From positions 124,001 through 188,000 of the forward strand of contig JAQYUZ010000024.1 in assembly GCA_033819885.1 (NCBI GenBank): DNA of 64,000 bases, in the 5' to 3' direction. Below, piece after piece: positions 10,805-22,288 of this stretch. This DNA is from Microbotryomycetes sp. JL201 (lineage: Eukaryota > Basidiomycota > Microbotryomycetes). Under the pieces are notes generated by a model that did no database searches, was not told the DNA's origin, and saw only the letters and a list, made by a program, of their open reading frames with translations. A program made the position numbers and the translations under genes. The first letter of the stretch is position 1; every line of letters begins with the position of its first letter.

Positions 10805-11916
10805 ATGCCTTTCGTCAAGACCGTCAAGAACGACGCGTACTTCTCCCGCTACCAGGTCAAGTACCGTCGCCGTCGTGGTCAGTCTCGATGCCCGCGAAAG
10901 CCCTGTGCGACGCCATCGTAGCATCACGAACATGATATCCTGACTGTTGTCCTTGTTGTTCACAGAGGGCAAGACGGATTACTACGCCCGCAAGCGTTTG
11001 GTCACGCAGGCGAAGAACAAGTACAACTCTCCTAAGTGGAGGTTGGTTGTCCGCATCACCAACAAGGACATCATCTGCCAGATCGTCTCGGCCAAGCTCC
11101 AAGGCGACGTTGTCTTGACGGCCGCTTACTCGCACGAGTTGCCCCGCTACGGCATCAAGCACGGTCTTACCAACTGGTCGGCCGCCTACGCTACCGGTCT
11201 GCTCGTCGCCCGCCGTGCCCTGACCAAGCTCGGCTTGGCCGACAAGTACGAGGGTATTACCGAGCCCGATGGCACACTGCAGTTGACCGAGGCCATCGAG
11301 GACGGTCCTCGCCCGTTCAAGTGCTACTTGGATGTCGGTCTCCACCGCACATCGACCGGTGCCCGTGTCTTCGGTGCTCTCAAGGGAGCGTCCGATGGCG
11401 GTCTGTACATCCCTCACTCTGAGCAGCGCTTCCCCGGTTACGACCCCGAATCCAAGGAGCTCGATGCCGAGACCCTCGAGCGATACATCTACGGTGGTCA
11501 CATCGCAGAGTTTATGGAGCAGTGAGCAAAAGACCAGCTACTTGCAAGCACAAGATTGGGTTTGCTGATGCTGCACTTATTTGCCTTTACCAGATTGGAA
11601 GAGGAAGACGACGAGCGATTCAAGAAGCAATTCGCTTCGTACCTTGAAGACGATATTGGCTCAGAGGACATCGAAGACAGCAAGTCATGCCGTTTTGCAG
11701 TTTCTCAATACGTACTGACTTGTCCCAACTTTTGCAGTCTACCGCGAGGCTCACCAAAAGATCCGCGAGTCGCCCGAGGCCGTCTTGACTGACAAGGCCG
11801 ACCTTGCCAAGTGGAAGGAGGCATCGAAGAAGACGCACCCCAAGAAGCTGACAACTCAGCAACGCCGCGAGCGCATTGCCGAGAAGAAGGCCGCATGGCG
11901 CGAGGCCCACCCGTAA
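10805..11916 (+). CDS. RPL5: 60S ribosomal protein L5 (uL18)
   Basis: Component of the large ribosomal subunit that binds 5S rRNA with uL5 before assembly. Exons 10805-10877, 10966-11521, 11594-11679 and 11738-11916 total exactly 297 codons plus stop, the length of the yeast protein. Sequence signatures: [76 protein letters not shown] and the C-terminal helix [13 protein letters not shown]. The first two introns (88 and 72 nt) are GT-AG; the third, 11680-11737, has a GC donor (GACA|GCAAGT) and no usable GT alternative restores the frame. The apparent stop after FMEQ at 11525 lies within intron 2. A polyadenylation-like AATAAA follows at 12085. Confidence 0.98.
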
Positions 11917-12332
11917 AGCACCATCTTTCGGTCGCTTTACTTTTGTTCTGTGGATGTCGGTCGTCTTGGTGCGGTTCTGCTCTGCGAGCGCTTGGCTATT
12001 TGAGTTTTGCAATAGCAGCATCGCGTACGGGACCCGTCCCTGAGCGCCGTCTTTTCACAACAATTGTTTCTGTTTCTTTGTTTGAATAAAAGTCTACGAG
12101 ACGGCTCGGCAGACCCGAAGACGTCGAACCCGCTGTGGAGTGCACGAGCGGGTCACGTGATCGGGCGTAGTCAGTTTTGAACTTGTCAGCGGCGTCGTTC
12201 ACCATCACATGCATCCCCTACTGCGAATCTCACGGTTGATACTCAGTTACAACGTGACCCGGGGTCTAGATACATATACAAGAACAGACCAAATAAAACC
12301 TTGGGGCTCAGCAACAGACAGACAGGACACGG
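11917..12332. other. Convergent intergenic region RPL5/YME2
   Basis: Holds the 3' ends of two convergent genes. AATAAA at 12085 (plus) fits an RPL5 polyadenylation signal; a second plus-strand AATAAA lies near 12292. A perfect TCACGTGA palindrome is at 12153. No gene seen. Confidence 0.6.
12085..12090 (+). terminator. Polyadenylation-like AATAAA of RPL5
   Basis: AATAAA lies about 170 nt after the RPL5 stop codon in T-rich sequence. Fungal poly(A) signals are loose, so this is a plausible site, not proof of the cleavage position. Confidence 0.45.
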
Positions 12333-15300
12333 TCACTCTGCCTCTGCCAAAATCTTGAGCAACTCTGCCTTTTTCTTGCCCAACTTGTCCAATCTTTCTT
12401 CTGCGTCTCTCATTCCTGCCAACAATCCCGCGACTCTGACTTCTACCTCTTTCGGTAAGGTTGATCCACCTCCTAGTATCCACTTGCCGTTGGCCGTGTT
12501 GAACAACTTTGACAATTCGATCAACGCTTGAGAAGCAGAATTCAAGTCGTTCGTAGCCGACGCGATGGCAGACGTCGTTATTTGATATTCTACCGAAGCT
12601 CTGAAAACGTCATCTTGCATCAAGAACCTGAAAGCGTGCTTGTAGACGGGTTTGCCCGGACGTATCACGGACGGTCGACCTGGAAATGAAAAGTGAGCAA
12701 AAGGTCAAACCTCGTTTCGGGAAACGTTGTGAGCGAAACTTGCTGTCGCGATGTTGAATTGAAATCATTTCTGCACTTTCAAGAGCGCGAAGAGCTCCCT
12801 CGTTTGATTTGAAAATGTTGACGAGCACGTCCGCGTATTTAAGCTGACAAAGGGAGACCCGTCAAGATGTCGCAGCAAGCCGGAAAGTCCGGATGCTTGA
12901 CTGACCTCGTCCTCTTTCGTCAATCCAACAAGCAGCTTCCACGCTTGCTCTCTTGACCACTTGAGGCTCTTTGCCTCTTCTTCGTCGTCGCCGAAAATCG
13001 CCTTTCGGATTTCGTAAGCGTTCCTGGCAACAATGTCCTGCACGGCGTCATCCACCGTGAAGCCTGCATGGACTTTTTGCAACAACAACTCGAGATCTGT
13101 CTGTCGACCGCCAAGTTTGGCGACGCTCGACTCGGTGTTTGCCGGCAGTTTCTTGTCAATCTCTTCGAGTTTTGCAGAGAGCCAATTGATTGAAGCATCG
13201 TGAGAAGCATCTTCGAGTGCCAAGAGATTGAAAGGCTTGTTGGGCAAAACTCGAGCCAGGGCTTTGGGCACTGTGCCACTGTCTGACACGAAGATTACAT
13301 GCGCGACCTGCGAGCAGGTTACGGTAAGCCTGCAGAGATCTCTTTTTGATGGCGGTTGGAACGACGAACTTGGTTCTCGACGAGAGCTGCTGCCCATTCA
13401 CTCATGACTTGCCAGAGAATGTCATGCTTGTTTTCGCCTTTGGCGGCAAAACTGTGCAAGCGTATTAGTCCTCATTCTCTTGGAAGCAGATGAACGGCCG
13501 TCCTACCCTCGCAAGACAACGATCGGCAGCGCTGGGACAGATTCGACGACTTCAGTATTTCCGCTTGCTAATTGTCTGACCGTGGCCCTGCTCTTCGGCC
13601 CGATAATGACGCTGCGGCAGACAAGCATTGTCAGAAAAGGAATGGCAGCAGGCGGGCACGAGTGTCAACTCACGCTGGCTCGTCCTCGCTTGGCTGCTCG
13701 ATACCGACGCCCAGCTCGCTCATTGCCCCATTACCCGCCACAGCGTCTAGCCTACCATCCTTGATGCCTTCTGTTTGTATCTGCGCAACTACTTTTTGCC
13801 TCAAACCTTGCTGCTTGCGGGCTTTTTCGGCCGCATCGTGAGCAGCAGACGCGCGCGTGCGCGCCTCTCTCGCAATTTTCGACAGCGCACTTGAAGTCAC
13901 TTCGAGGATGCTCTTCAATTGGGACTCGAGACTGGCTGAGAATCCAGCTTTCTGACCAATCAAGCCCATCGAAGCCAAGTCAATCATGTTGTTGATTGAA
14001 GATCCGAGCACAAACAGAGGTCGGTACCCTGTTGCTGAAGCCAATTCCGAGACGAGTTTCGTATCTGATCTGCCATTCTTGCACAGCGCCTGACAGTCGA
14101 TTTCGAGAACATTGTCCTTGTTGCTCAAAACTTGACGAATAAGACCCGTCTTGCCCGAGCCTCGAGGTCCGGTAAGGCAGATGAAAGTGTCGGGTACGTC
14201 TTTGAGCCAGTTCTCGAGCTGGGCTCTCGCTTCGGCTCGTTGCTTCTCGATGCCGGTGTCGGTCGAGCTTGTTGCGTATTTGTTCGTCCGAGACAAGCCA
14301 AGACGTCCGATTGTCTCCTTTTTGAGCCACTTGATAATGGTCCACCGTTCAGCGTCAAAAGTGCCTTGGACGTGAGACTTGACGAAAAACTCTCGGATCG
14401 GGTCAAACATGGACACACTGAGCGTTCCGAGGAGCGCGACCAGCAGCGGGATTGAAATGCGAGGGTGAGACGTGATAAAGTCTCGGAAGTGGTGAGCACG
14501 GTGTCGCTCGCCGTATAGAATGCGCAAAACAGTCGGAGACTGCGACCCGCTAGCGCTCTGTGGCGTGACTTGGGCAGCGTGCATGCAGTTGCGGGCCGAG
14601 GCTGCTGCCCGAACAGAGATGAACGTGATGTTTGCGAACCTGGGCACGTCCTTGTTCGAGGGCGGCTGAGGCTCGATGTTGTGGATCCGGCCATATGGTC
14701 GAAATATGTCGTAAAGCTGCTCTTGTGGCACGTCCGGACCCTCAAATTCGACTTTGAGGGTATTGTATGGATACCTGGCCATGTCTTCCATCCACGGCCT
14801 GCCTTTGACGAGCCTGGCTGTGCTCTTGCCCCAATTGAAGATGTACCAAGGTTTAAAGTTGAGCGTCTCGAGCAACGTAGAAGTCTCTTTCTCGATCACT
14901 TGCAGCGCGTCATGCTCCTGTGCGATTGCTGCCTGCTTTTGCTCCTCGGTGGCCGCCTGCTCTTGCTCGCTGTAAGGCTGCTTCGGGGGTACGAAACTGA
15001 ATTCGACAAATGCGCCCCCGTCCTTTGCGCGAGGGAATACGTTTTCGACCTTGACGTCGTACATCGAGTCGCGAGGGACGAGCTCTCTCAATTGTCCGAG
15101 CACCTTGTCTTCTTCGAACTTTGCGAGTAAGAAGCGCTGCAGGGGTTCGAGTGACATTTTTCATGTCAGCGATAAATGTCAGAGAGAAAGCGGTGTGGTT
15201 CAAGAGCCGAGTCCCTGACGGCAATGCAATGACGCCATGGCCGTCCGATCGGTCGCACAAGACGCGAGCGCCGACTGACAATGTCCCAACGGCCCATTCT

Positions 15301-15528
15301 GATGGGGTAGAGCGAATTAAAGTAGATCAGACCTCTTCTTCTGCCTTGGTCGTCCGTCTTGTAAAGCCTCGGCGGTGTGTAAGGCGGGTCGAGCCGCGAC
15401 CTGAGCGAGTCTGGAATCGCGTCCAGGCCGAACGTAGCGCTCGTGCGGCGCCACACCGCAGGCGCAGCCTTGGCGAGAGTTCTGACGGCTGCGACGGGGG
15501 CCGTGCCTGGAGGCCGACGGAGCAGCAT
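12333..15528 (-). CDS. YME2: Mitochondrial escape protein 2 (YME2/RNA12)
   Basis: Integral inner-membrane protein of mitochondria involved in nucleoid organisation and mtDNA maintenance; its C-terminal part is an AAA-like ATPase fold. Exons 15528-15280, 15136-13674, 13611-13507, 13451-13370, 13307-12906, 12843-12744 and 12679-12333 give 915 residues. Visible parts: an Arg/Ala-rich presequence (MLLRRPPGTAPVAAVRTLAK), IYFNSLYPIRMGRWDI near residue 75, an RRM at about 209-290 (LKVEFEGPD, FRPYGRIHNI), a membrane segment near 309-330 (ISIPLLVALLGTLSV), a Walker A GPRGSGKT near 406, then VPALPIVVLRGFA and SVIRPGKPVYKHAF at the end. The intron 12680-12743 has a GC donor (GACA|GCAAGT). The start codon is 68 bp from that of GPD1, transcribed away from it. 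Confidence 0.93.
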
Positions 15529-15596
15529 GGCGTTCGGGGCGCGACAAAGCGGAACCCGCGCCGGGCTGGGCTTTTGCGTCTCGCGTCCGGCGCACC

Positions 15597-17219
15597 ATGA
15601 CGTCAATTCAAAAAGACAATCAGCGCGTGCTCGTTCTAGGTCAGTCATCAGAGTCGGTGCACCGTAGCAGCGCGCGTTCGTGCTTTGCGTGCGCTCTCCA
15701 GTGCCTCGGCCGCCCCCACATTGGGCTCCACCGGCTTTGGACGCTGACCACAGACCTTGGAATACCTGATGCAGGCAGCGGAAACTTTGGATCGCAAGTC
15801 TGCAACCACCCTGCCGAGCAGACACCCACACAACTGAGCTGACGGGGCTCGCCCGCTTGCAGTTGTCTGGCAGACCACTTGGCAGACATTGAAAACAAGG
15901 TGTACATGCACTGCCGCAGTCAGGACGTGCGCGACTCGCTCAATCAACACCACAAGAACCCAAAGTACCTTACAGGCGAGTCTGATTCATTCACTTGCCC
16001 GTTCTCATGCGCTCGCTCGACTCGAGCCCCAAACCCAACAAGTCAATATATTCTAATCGACATTGCAAAATAGATCACGTCTTTCCCGACAACCTCGAAG
16101 CTATCGGACCAGACTTGCCAGACAGTGAATTCTTGTCCTCGATCGACGTGCTCGTGTTTGCTGTGCCCACGCAAAGCGCCAGATCAGTGCTCGCCAAACT
16201 CAACTTGCAAAACGTCGAGCCTTTACCTCTACTCGTATTTGTCAACAAAGGCATAGAGACGAGCAGTGGCAAGCTGCCCTTGGAAGTGATCGAGGAAGTG
16301 TGTGGATCAAAGATTGCAGACGTGGCAACGTTCCTGGTCAGTCCTAATCATGACTATTCCTACGGGATCCTACGATTGAATTCGGGTTCTGTAAAACAGT
16401 CCGGCCCATCGTTTGCGAAAGAAATTGTCAAAAGACAACCTACGCAAGTTTCTGTTGCTTCGAGATCGATCGAGCACGCCACAAAGACGGGCGAACTGTT
16501 TCATCAACCTCATTTTCGTTGCTAGTGAGCACCTCCTTCCGTCATGCCGAACCTAATCTGCTGGTCTCATAAATGTCACACAGCCTCAATCCGGATCCGA
16601 TCGGAATTGAAGCAAGTTTGGAGCTTTTGTCCCGAGTAATCCAACTAGACTGGTTCAGTCCTCTGACCACGACCGTCACTCGTAGATTGCTGGAGCACTC
16701 AAGAATGTGTATGCCGTCGCATCAGGCGTTGCCTCTGGTCTCGGATTCGAAGCGAATGCAAGTTTCTCGTCAAATCAAAAGAGCTCCGTTCCTCTCGAGC
16801 CTCACTGATCGTCAATCCACTGTCCACAGACTCGCGCAGGTCTCGTCACTCGCAGTCTGGCAGAAATGACACGCGTTGGGGTCGCTTACAACGCCGACCC
16901 AATGACATTCTTGTCACTCGCCGGCGTTGGTGACTTGTTTTTGACTTGCTCTTCTGAAAAAAGTCGAAACTTTACGGTCGGTTACAGACTTGGCAAGGGA
17001 GAAACTTTGGATCACATCCTACAAACGCTAGGTTCAGTTGCAGAAGGTGTCGACACGACGAAAGCAGCTTTCAAACTCGTCAAAGATAAACAACTGGACG
17101 CACCCATCTTGATCGAAGTTTGGGAAATGTTGTGGAACGGTAGACCGGCGAAAGAATGCGCTCAGAGGTTGATGAATCTACCAATGAGGACTGAAGAACA
17201 ATACATCACTTCCAGGTAA
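15597..17219 (+). CDS. GPD1: NAD+-dependent glycerol-3-phosphate dehydrogenase
   Basis: Reduces dihydroxyacetone phosphate to glycerol 3-phosphate in the cytosol (glycerol synthesis, redox balance, lipid precursor). Eight exons (15597-15639, 15775-15793, 15863-15975, 16074-16336, 16400-16524, 16584-16611, 16686-16757, 16830-17219) give 350 residues. Signatures after splicing: VLGSGNFGSCLADHLA (NAD-binding), VFAVPTQ, LVFVNKGIE, LSGPSFAKEI, IAGALKNVYAVASGVASG (catalytic Lys in GALKN), NTRAGLVTRSLAEM, SLAGVGDLFLTC and EGVDTTKAA. Four of seven introns have GC donors: 15794-15862, 15976-16073, 16612-16685 and 16758-16829. Two exons are tiny, 19 and 28 nt. Any GT-only model loses these conserved motifs. 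Confidence 0.96.
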
Positions 17220-17418
17220 AATCATATGTGTTTATCAGTGTCAAATTGGGATTATTTCGAATAGTTGGCAAACACGTTTCGGAAAAGAAAAAGAGAGAAA
17301 TACACAAATTTCAAATGTCAATGCAGAACCACATGCGCGTACAATCACACAACGAAAACATGGGCTCAACCCATCCTAAAATCTTGGCACAAAAGTCGTT
17401 TCAAAGTGTTCGTGTCGT

Positions 17419-19288
17419 TTACTTTTTGCTCGCCAACCAATCAGCTTGACCTCTCTGCCTGTCTCTTGATGTCGACCAATCGTAATTGACGCTACCGGTG
17501 CCTGTGCCTGTACTGTTCAGACTAGCATTGTCGTCTGCAAAACGAGGCGGTGCGGCCACTCTGATCTGAGGCACCAAATCCGTGTACCCATTTGGCGCTA
17601 GAGGTTGACGTGACTGTGCTGGGGATTGTGATCGTGTCGGTACCATCTGAAAAGATTCTACAGGCCTGTGTGAGTTTTGGATGTTGTTAAAGTACATGTT
17701 GGTGGGCGAGTGACCGGATCCTGCGTTTCTTGAACCGACGCCAGCTCGGTTCACGCCGCCTGCCGCTGCCATACTTTGAGCTGGTCCTCCTCCACCAAAC
17801 ACGGGATACGGTCCATTGTCATGTATGCCATGCGTCGGCGAGTACTTTTCATCAAAGTCGTCGGCGTAGCGGCCGAACGATGCCGTACTGTCATTGACGC
17901 CACCTCCGTGTAGAGGCGGAGAAGCGAGAGGCTGCTTGTACATTGAATCACCGTCGTCCCTGAAATCAAAAGCATCGTCGTCTCGACCATTCTTGCGAGT
18001 CCCAAACCCTCCACCGACCCCTCCTCCGCCACCCAAAAGTCCTCTAGCCGTTGATTGCGAACTTCCGAGCAAGGCGTCTTTGTGATCGCTGTGACGAGAA
18101 CGTCGCTTGCAGAGCCGAACAATGAGCCAAATGAGCAAGCCGAGAACGATCAAACCGGCGACTATGATACCGACAAGCAAACCGATTTTACCGGCCAGTG
18201 GCCAAGTCTCGTAAAACATTCCAGAGCCAGTAGAAGATGCAGCCGATTTAGGCTTGCTGCTTGCGCTGCTAGCGGCTGAAGACGCAGATCGAGAACCTGT
18301 TGCGCTGGCTCGTGAGCTGGCTTGAGAAGCAAAGCTGATTGTGGCAGATGATGTGGTTGCCAAAGTTGACGTCGATGATGTCGTCGAAGTTGTGCTCGTT
18401 GACGATAAAGTCGACCGGCTCGTCGTTGTCGAGCTCAAAGTAGTCGGTCCAGTGCCCGTGACGCCACCAGCGCCAACGGTAGACGCGATCGTTCCATCTG
18501 CAAGAGCGCCCGAGCCCCATGGAATCGCCGAGCCGTCCGGCTGTGTCGTGTATTGCGGGCGAGTGGTCTGCGGAAAAGCCGTGGACGATTAGCCTGGATT
18601 CCAAGCCTCTGCAGTGAGCTCGCAAGCGAGACTGACTGATCCGTCTGCTGCCGCGATTGTGAACCTTGTGGTCCATTGAGGGTCTGTACCGTCTTGCGTG
18701 AATTCTACAATGGCCCAAGTGTAACAATCGTTCAGCGCGGGTGCTTTAGTATTGGAATAAAGTTGGAACCCGAGTGGTCATCGCTTACGCAGAAAGTAGA
18801 TTGCCGAGTTGGGAGTCACCTGTGGGCACGCGAACGTGAACGTCGTTGTCGTAGAGGTTCCGTCCCTGAAATCAAGACTTTCATTAGCGAGTGTGCACTG
18901 GATGTCGAGAGGAGCACGCACATGTCGTCTGCCACACGCGTGACGACCGTCATTTGCGTGTTGCTGCCCGACATCAAGTCAATTGCGAACGAAGTCCAGT
19001 CCTGTTGATTGAGAAAGAGAGTCAGTTACATGCATTCGAGCCTGGCATGATCTTGTGCGCGCGTCTTGAGCTGGCGCGTCGTTGTATTCCAGCTGACACG
19101 GCGCCATGAGAGCACGAGCAGAGACCTACACCAGTTGTATCTCTGCGCCAGCTCGTTGTGCATTGTCCTCCTTCTCTGAATACGATGCCGGGACCGGGAC
19201 CGAGCGGGGTCACCGCCGCGCTCACGCCTGCTGTAAACGCCACCGCTACAGCCGTCCATGCTCTGACACTGGTTGCTGTCCGCCTCAT
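17419..19288 (-). CDS. Kre9/Knh1-like wall protein with membrane span and tail
   Basis: Exons 19288-19130, 19001-18922, 18865-18789, 18704-18637 and 18567-17419 give 510 residues. Order: signal peptide (about 1-27, hydrophobic, ending GVSA); a domain to about residue 128 with the pattern of the fungal Ser/Thr-rich membrane-anchored (Kre9/Knh1 N-terminal) family: VTPLGPGPGIVFREG, WTSFAIDLMSGSN, FACPQVTPNSAIYF, DPQWTTRFTIA and SAIPWGSG; a Ser/Thr-rich, probably O-mannosylated stalk; a strong membrane helix near 257-281 (KIGLLVGIIVAGLIVLGLLI) followed by Arg/Lys; and a Gly-rich cytoplasmic tail of about 230 residues. Unlike the neighbour downstream in coordinate order, it is a type I membrane protein, not GPI-anchored; a wall sensor role is my inference. 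Confidence 0.82.
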
Positions 19289-19550
19289 ATTGTGATTGTT
19301 CGCGTGTGTGCGCGCGCCCCGAGTCGTGAATACAATGGACGCGTGCCAAGTGCAAGAAACCAGTCGCGTGCCGCAGACGACGGACGCGCGCGCCGACGCG
19401 CCTACGCGCACTGCCAAGGACGCGCATGGACGCGTCTCGCTTTCTCGGCGAATGCAAGCCCAAGCAAAAACGGCATGGTATCAAAACGCAGCCTTCTTGT
19501 CTCTGTAATTTTCCTGTTGCTCCTCAATAGAAGTACCTTGTAACCTTCGA

Positions 19551-19560
19551 GGTCACGTGG
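19551..19560. promoter_or_regulatory. TCACGTGG motif upstream of wall-protein gene
   Basis: GGTCACGTGG lies about 265 bp before the start codon of the membrane-anchored Kre9-like gene and is followed at once by another TCACG. CACGTG is the core bound by bHLH factors such as Cbf1 in fungi. Confidence 0.4.
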
Positions 19561-19598
19561 TCACGCAGGATAGAAGCTGTATATAGTCTGGTAATGCA

Positions 19599-20815
19599 TC
19601 ACAGCACAACAAGTCCAACGACACTCAACGCGACTGCCAAGCTTGCCCCACCGTACAACCTCAAACAGGACGCGTCGCTCGTCGGGGCGGACGTGCGAGC
19701 CGCCGGCGCTGTCGTCGCGTCGGTCGAGCTCGAGCGAGAGGCAGTCGAGAACCCTTGGGTCTGCATGGACGTTACTGTCGATGTTTTGTCTGCTGATGCT
19801 GATGGCGATGACGACTCAGACGACATGATGGTCATAGACGAGTTTGATTCGTCGTCGGTTTCGGTGGCGGTCGAAGTTTGTGTTGACCGACTAGCGGCTG
19901 AGGACGTGGCAGATGACTGAGAACGAGTAGACGAGCCAGATGATGGGTTGCCATCGTTCTCGGCGAGCTGGCCCATTCCCCAAGGGATTGCTTGGCCACC
20001 TGGCTGAGTCGAGTTGGCGGGTGTCGTCGTCTACGAACAATCGCGGTCTCAGCTTGTCATGGAATCGAGAACAGCAGCTTTGGCTCACCGAACCGTCGGC
20101 AGCGGCGATCGTAAACCGTGTTGTCCATTGCGGGTCTTTGCCGTCCTGAGAGAATTCTGTGCACGAGTCTTGCTTCAGACAAGCGCAAACATTTTTTTTC
20201 GAATGATGGACGTACGTAAAAAATAAATCTTGCTGTTTGGAGTCACATTCGGACAATCGAACGTGATGCTCGTTGTGGCGCTTGATGTGCCGTCCCTGTT
20301 CCAGTACGCATCAGCGGCAAGGCAAGACGGGGGACACGAAAGTGTTAATCTCACAAGCCTGAAGCAACACGCGTCACTTGATTCTGCATCCGGGGGCGCA
20401 CCATGCGTCAATCGCCTTTGGCAGAGTGGAAATGTCGGGTCCGATGACTGACCATGTTGAGGTTGCTGCCACTCATCAAGTCGATATCAAAGCTCGCCCA
20501 ATCCTGGTTCACTCACGCAACAGTCAGCCCTGCAAATGAAAGTTCTCGTGACGCTCGGGCCTCGAGAAAGCGGGCCCAAGCGCGCGCGGCGCGTAAAGAA
20601 AACAAGGCATGCGCCGCAGTCCTTGTGCAAAGCGTGAGCCACAGACGAAAAGGACTCACGCCTGAAGTATCGGGTGTCCATTGTGCTTCACATTGCTGTC
20701 CTTCTCGGTAGACATCATTCGGTCCCGGGGCGCTCGGCGTAACCTGAGCAACGGCGAGGTTGACTGAAACCAGCAAGGCGCATGCGGCAGACAACTGGGC
20801 GCGCGCGGTGAACAT
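19599..20815 (-). CDS. Kre9/Knh1-like GPI-anchored wall protein
   Basis: Exons 20815-20660, 20503-20453, 20383-20355, 20295-20216, 20156-20089 and 20030-19599 give 271 residues. Order: signal peptide (ending in NLAVAQ); the same domain as the neighbouring gene (VTPSAPGPNDVYREG, WASFDIDLMSGSN, FDCPNVTPNSKIYF, DPQWTTRFTIAAADGS, QAIPWGMG); an acidic Ser/Thr-rich region; and a C-terminal hydrophobic tail (SLAVALSVVGLVVL) that fits a GPI-attachment signal. The exons before the last add up to 384 nt, exactly as in the paralogue at 17.4-19.3 kb, and introns fall at the same places and phases, with one extra intron here that creates a 29-nt exon. The pair is a tandem duplication whose C-terminal halves have diverged completely. 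Confidence 0.85.
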
Positions 20816-21043
20816 GACGCGCGAGAGATTGGTTGAAAAGAGGAAAGACCGTGAACAGAGGCGAGGCAAACTCGGATCTTGAACGAGCCGCACCGCTTTT
20901 ATATTCTGTGCGGTGCTTGAAACGCACAGGCCCAGTCCCCTGTTGCACCTTGCGCCACTGCCAGGACATGTCGGAAAAGGCTTTCATTTGTATTGCATGT
21001 GCCTACTGTAATTTCCCGATTTTACGTTCTTGTTTCTGGCCAC

Positions 21044-22288
21044 TCAGCACCAAAAGCAAGCTTCGTTGATGCGCCAAGCGATTTCTCCCTCGCCTGCGTA
21101 CTCTGCCAGTGCAGACAACGAGTCTGTCCTGTCTGCCGTCTTGCCTTGCTTGTCCGATGGCAAACCTTGAACGAGCGTCTCATCCACTTGCCACGCCACA
21201 ATTCTGTTAGCACCGAGTTCTCGAGCAACGGCTGCGACTCCGTCTAACAATTGCTCGAGCACGTTCGCACAGTCGGCCCGAACGCGCAGAACTTTGACAG
21301 TCTGACGCTTGAGCTCGTAAGAGAACAAAATCAAGCTCGAGCCGGTTTCGAATCCCCAAATCTGAGGCTCTGGCAAATTGTTCTGTCTGGCGTATTCTGT
21401 CGCCCGCGTTGTCGTCCAATCCAGTGTACCTTCTGTCAAAACAACCGCAAACGCTGGATAGGGTCCCTTTGAGGCAACATCGTCCCTGACAATCCTGGCG
21501 TCCGCGTCTGCGACTCTTTTAAAGTCTTGGGCCTTGACGGCGGACAGAGAGGACGAAATTGACACGTCTGCCGGATAGCCGTCTAGCTGCCACACGGTTG
21601 TTGACAGTCCTTGCGAGTGCCAGCCCGGCGGACCACAACTCGCGTAAAAGTCTCCGACGTCTGAAAACAAGAATGACACGACAGCGTCTTGGCCTTTCGA
21701 TGCATTGTCGCTCACGCTCGGGATATTGTCGTTGACAATTTGCTTGTCTAAACGAAGTTTCGAGTGAAGAGTCGACATCATGTGCGACGCGTACCGTTTG
21801 CCTCTGTTGTGCGGTGGCGTAAAGACGGAAGCGATCGAGTAGGCAACAGCGTCTTTGACGACGCCGGCTCGAGGGCACCAGATGACTGGGCGTCTGAATG
21901 TCTCACAGCTGCACAGAATGTCCTTAGTCTCGGGATCGTCTGTCGGCACGAGGACCCTGCGGAAGGGGGACAGCGTGCGGCGAGCGCGCGGGGTCCGAGC
22001 GGGAACCGTTGCGAGCAATGGCGAAGCAGAGCCAGAGGTATGATAAGTTGCGTCAGGTCAATCTTTGGAAAGACCAGAGACGGCTGCTTACCAGCATTGC
22101 ATCTGCTTGCCCATGCCTGTCTGGCCCAAGTGATGTTCGCGCTCGATGAAGCCATCCAAGCTGTACCCGGTGCCCCACTGCGGGTATTGATTGACGAGAG
22201 ACTGGCGGTATTGCTCGGCATTGGCTGGGCGCAGGACCGTGTCTGCCACAGCGGGATGCTTTGACATTGCGACAACAGCAACTGACAT
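21044..22288 (-). CDS. LYC1-like N-acetyltransferase
   Basis: Exons 22288-22092 and 21956-21044 give 369 residues. The N-terminus resembles GNAT-fold lysine acetyltransferases of the yeast LYC1 group (VLRPANAEQYRQSLVNQYPQW, WVLVPTDDPETKDILCSCE, RRPVIWCPRAGVV, YAIASVFTPPHNRGKRYASHMM-like stretch with the acetyl-CoA loop RGKRYA). LYC1 in Yarrowia acetylates lysine for its breakdown; the substrate here is unknown. The C-terminal part (VWQLDGYPADVSIS, WRINEACFWC at the end) also fits that family. The 135-nt intron is GT-AG. It is divergently placed to an F-box gene, about 400 bp between the start codons. Confidence 0.78.

Noticed and set aside
11522-11526. Apparent stop codon in RPL5 after FMEQ
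   Set aside because: It is created by the GT donor of intron 2 (CA|GTGAGC); splicing restores the normal L5 C-terminus of 297 residues.
14570-15130. Plus-strand ORF of 186 codons within YME2
   Set aside because: Antisense to the long conserved YME2 exon; no independent signal.
15794-16073. GPD1 as a broken pseudogene
   Set aside because: Frames look disrupted if only GT donors are allowed, but GC donors restore every family motif and an exact codon count.
747-17219. Glycerol gene cluster (glycerol kinase and GPD1 in the same 17 kb)
   Set aside because: The two genes are separated by five unrelated housekeeping genes and lie on opposite strands; chance proximity is the simpler reading.
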